From positions 1-5,197 of the forward strand of contig JAQVBN010000045.1 of the NCBI GenBank assembly GCA_028690275.1: a DNA stretch of 5,197 bases, read 5' to 3'. This DNA comes from Minisyncoccota bacterium. GTDB taxonomy: Bacteria > Patescibacteriota > Minisyncoccia > Minisyncoccales > Minisyncoccaceae. Both the position numbers and the translations under genes were made by a program. This document shows, in pieces, positions 5,128 to 5,197 of this stretch (position 1 is its first letter; each line of letters opens with the position of its first letter). Below the pieces are notes generated by a model that had not been told where the DNA came from, made no database searches, and saw nothing but the letters and a program-made list of their open reading frames with translations.

Positions 5128-5197
5128 AAAAAAATTCTTTTCCTTACAATAAAAATAATCAGCAGTAAATTGCTTATAGACATAAATTAACAGAAGT
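5128..5197 (-). promoter_or_regulatory. Upstream region of rpsL with possible -10 box
   Basis: The 70 nt before rpsL are AT-rich and hold no visible gene. A -10-like TATAAG lies at 5178-5173 on the minus strand, about 46 nt before the start codon, but its -35 partner would fall at or beyond the window edge, so the promoter cannot be confirmed. The AAGGA at about 5145-5141 may be a distant ribosome binding site. Whether rpsL heads the transcript or follows rpoC from further upstream is not visible. Confidence 0.25.

Overview
The window carries one stretch of the bacterial translation-machinery super-operon (str operon running into the S10 operon), entirely on the minus strand. In transcription order, from high to low coordinates, it holds rpsL (S12), rpsG (S7), fusA (EF-G), an unrecognised 59-residue acidic ORF, tuf (EF-Tu), rpsJ (S10), and the first 15 codons of rplC (L3), cut by the window edge. 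All complete genes are intact and of normal family length. All six complete CDSs end in TAA, and there is no in-frame TGA, so the standard bacterial code (table 11) fits and UGA-as-Gly or UGA-as-Trp recoding does not.

The DNA is very AT-rich, with AT-rich third codon positions, AGA-dominated arginine codons and tight gene spacing. Together with the protein style (S10 with its VNRSTFVHK segment; EF-Tu with an [11 protein letters not shown] switch I), this suggests a small-genome bacterium of the Candidate Phyla Radiation (Patescibacteria, perhaps Parcubacteria-like). That assignment is inference from sequence style and was not tested by a search. Most start codons lack a Shine-Dalgarno sequence and are preceded instead by A/T-rich sequence, often AATAAA-like.

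Layout by transcription: rpsL and rpsG are 5 nt apart. The 73-nt rpsG-fusA gap holds a hairpin followed by a run of T on the transcript strand, which looks like an intrinsic terminator or attenuator lying only about 24 nt before fusA. fusA is followed after 2 nt by the small ORF, whose stop codon abuts a strong GC-cored hairpin terminator (1850-1878). The 202-nt gap before tuf is the main regulatory region. It holds the terminator, a good sigma70-type promoter (TTGACT-16-TACAAT at 1793-1820) and a leader of about 110 nt with a perfect inverted repeat and a tandem 14-nt direct repeat next to the tuf start. tuf and rpsJ are 10 nt apart. A 75-nt gap with a weak hairpin separates rpsJ from rplC. 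The tuf promoter is therefore well placed to drive EF-Tu and the start of the S10 operon as a unit separate from rpsL-rpsG-fusA-small ORF.

The core genes are ordinary. The points most worth a second look are the small acidic protein between fusA and tuf, which ends in EDLPF like the C-terminal tail of single-stranded DNA-binding protein; the terminator/attenuator between rpsG and fusA; the structured tuf leader; an unusually GC-rich hairpin inside rpsJ; and the near absence of Shine-Dalgarno sequences.
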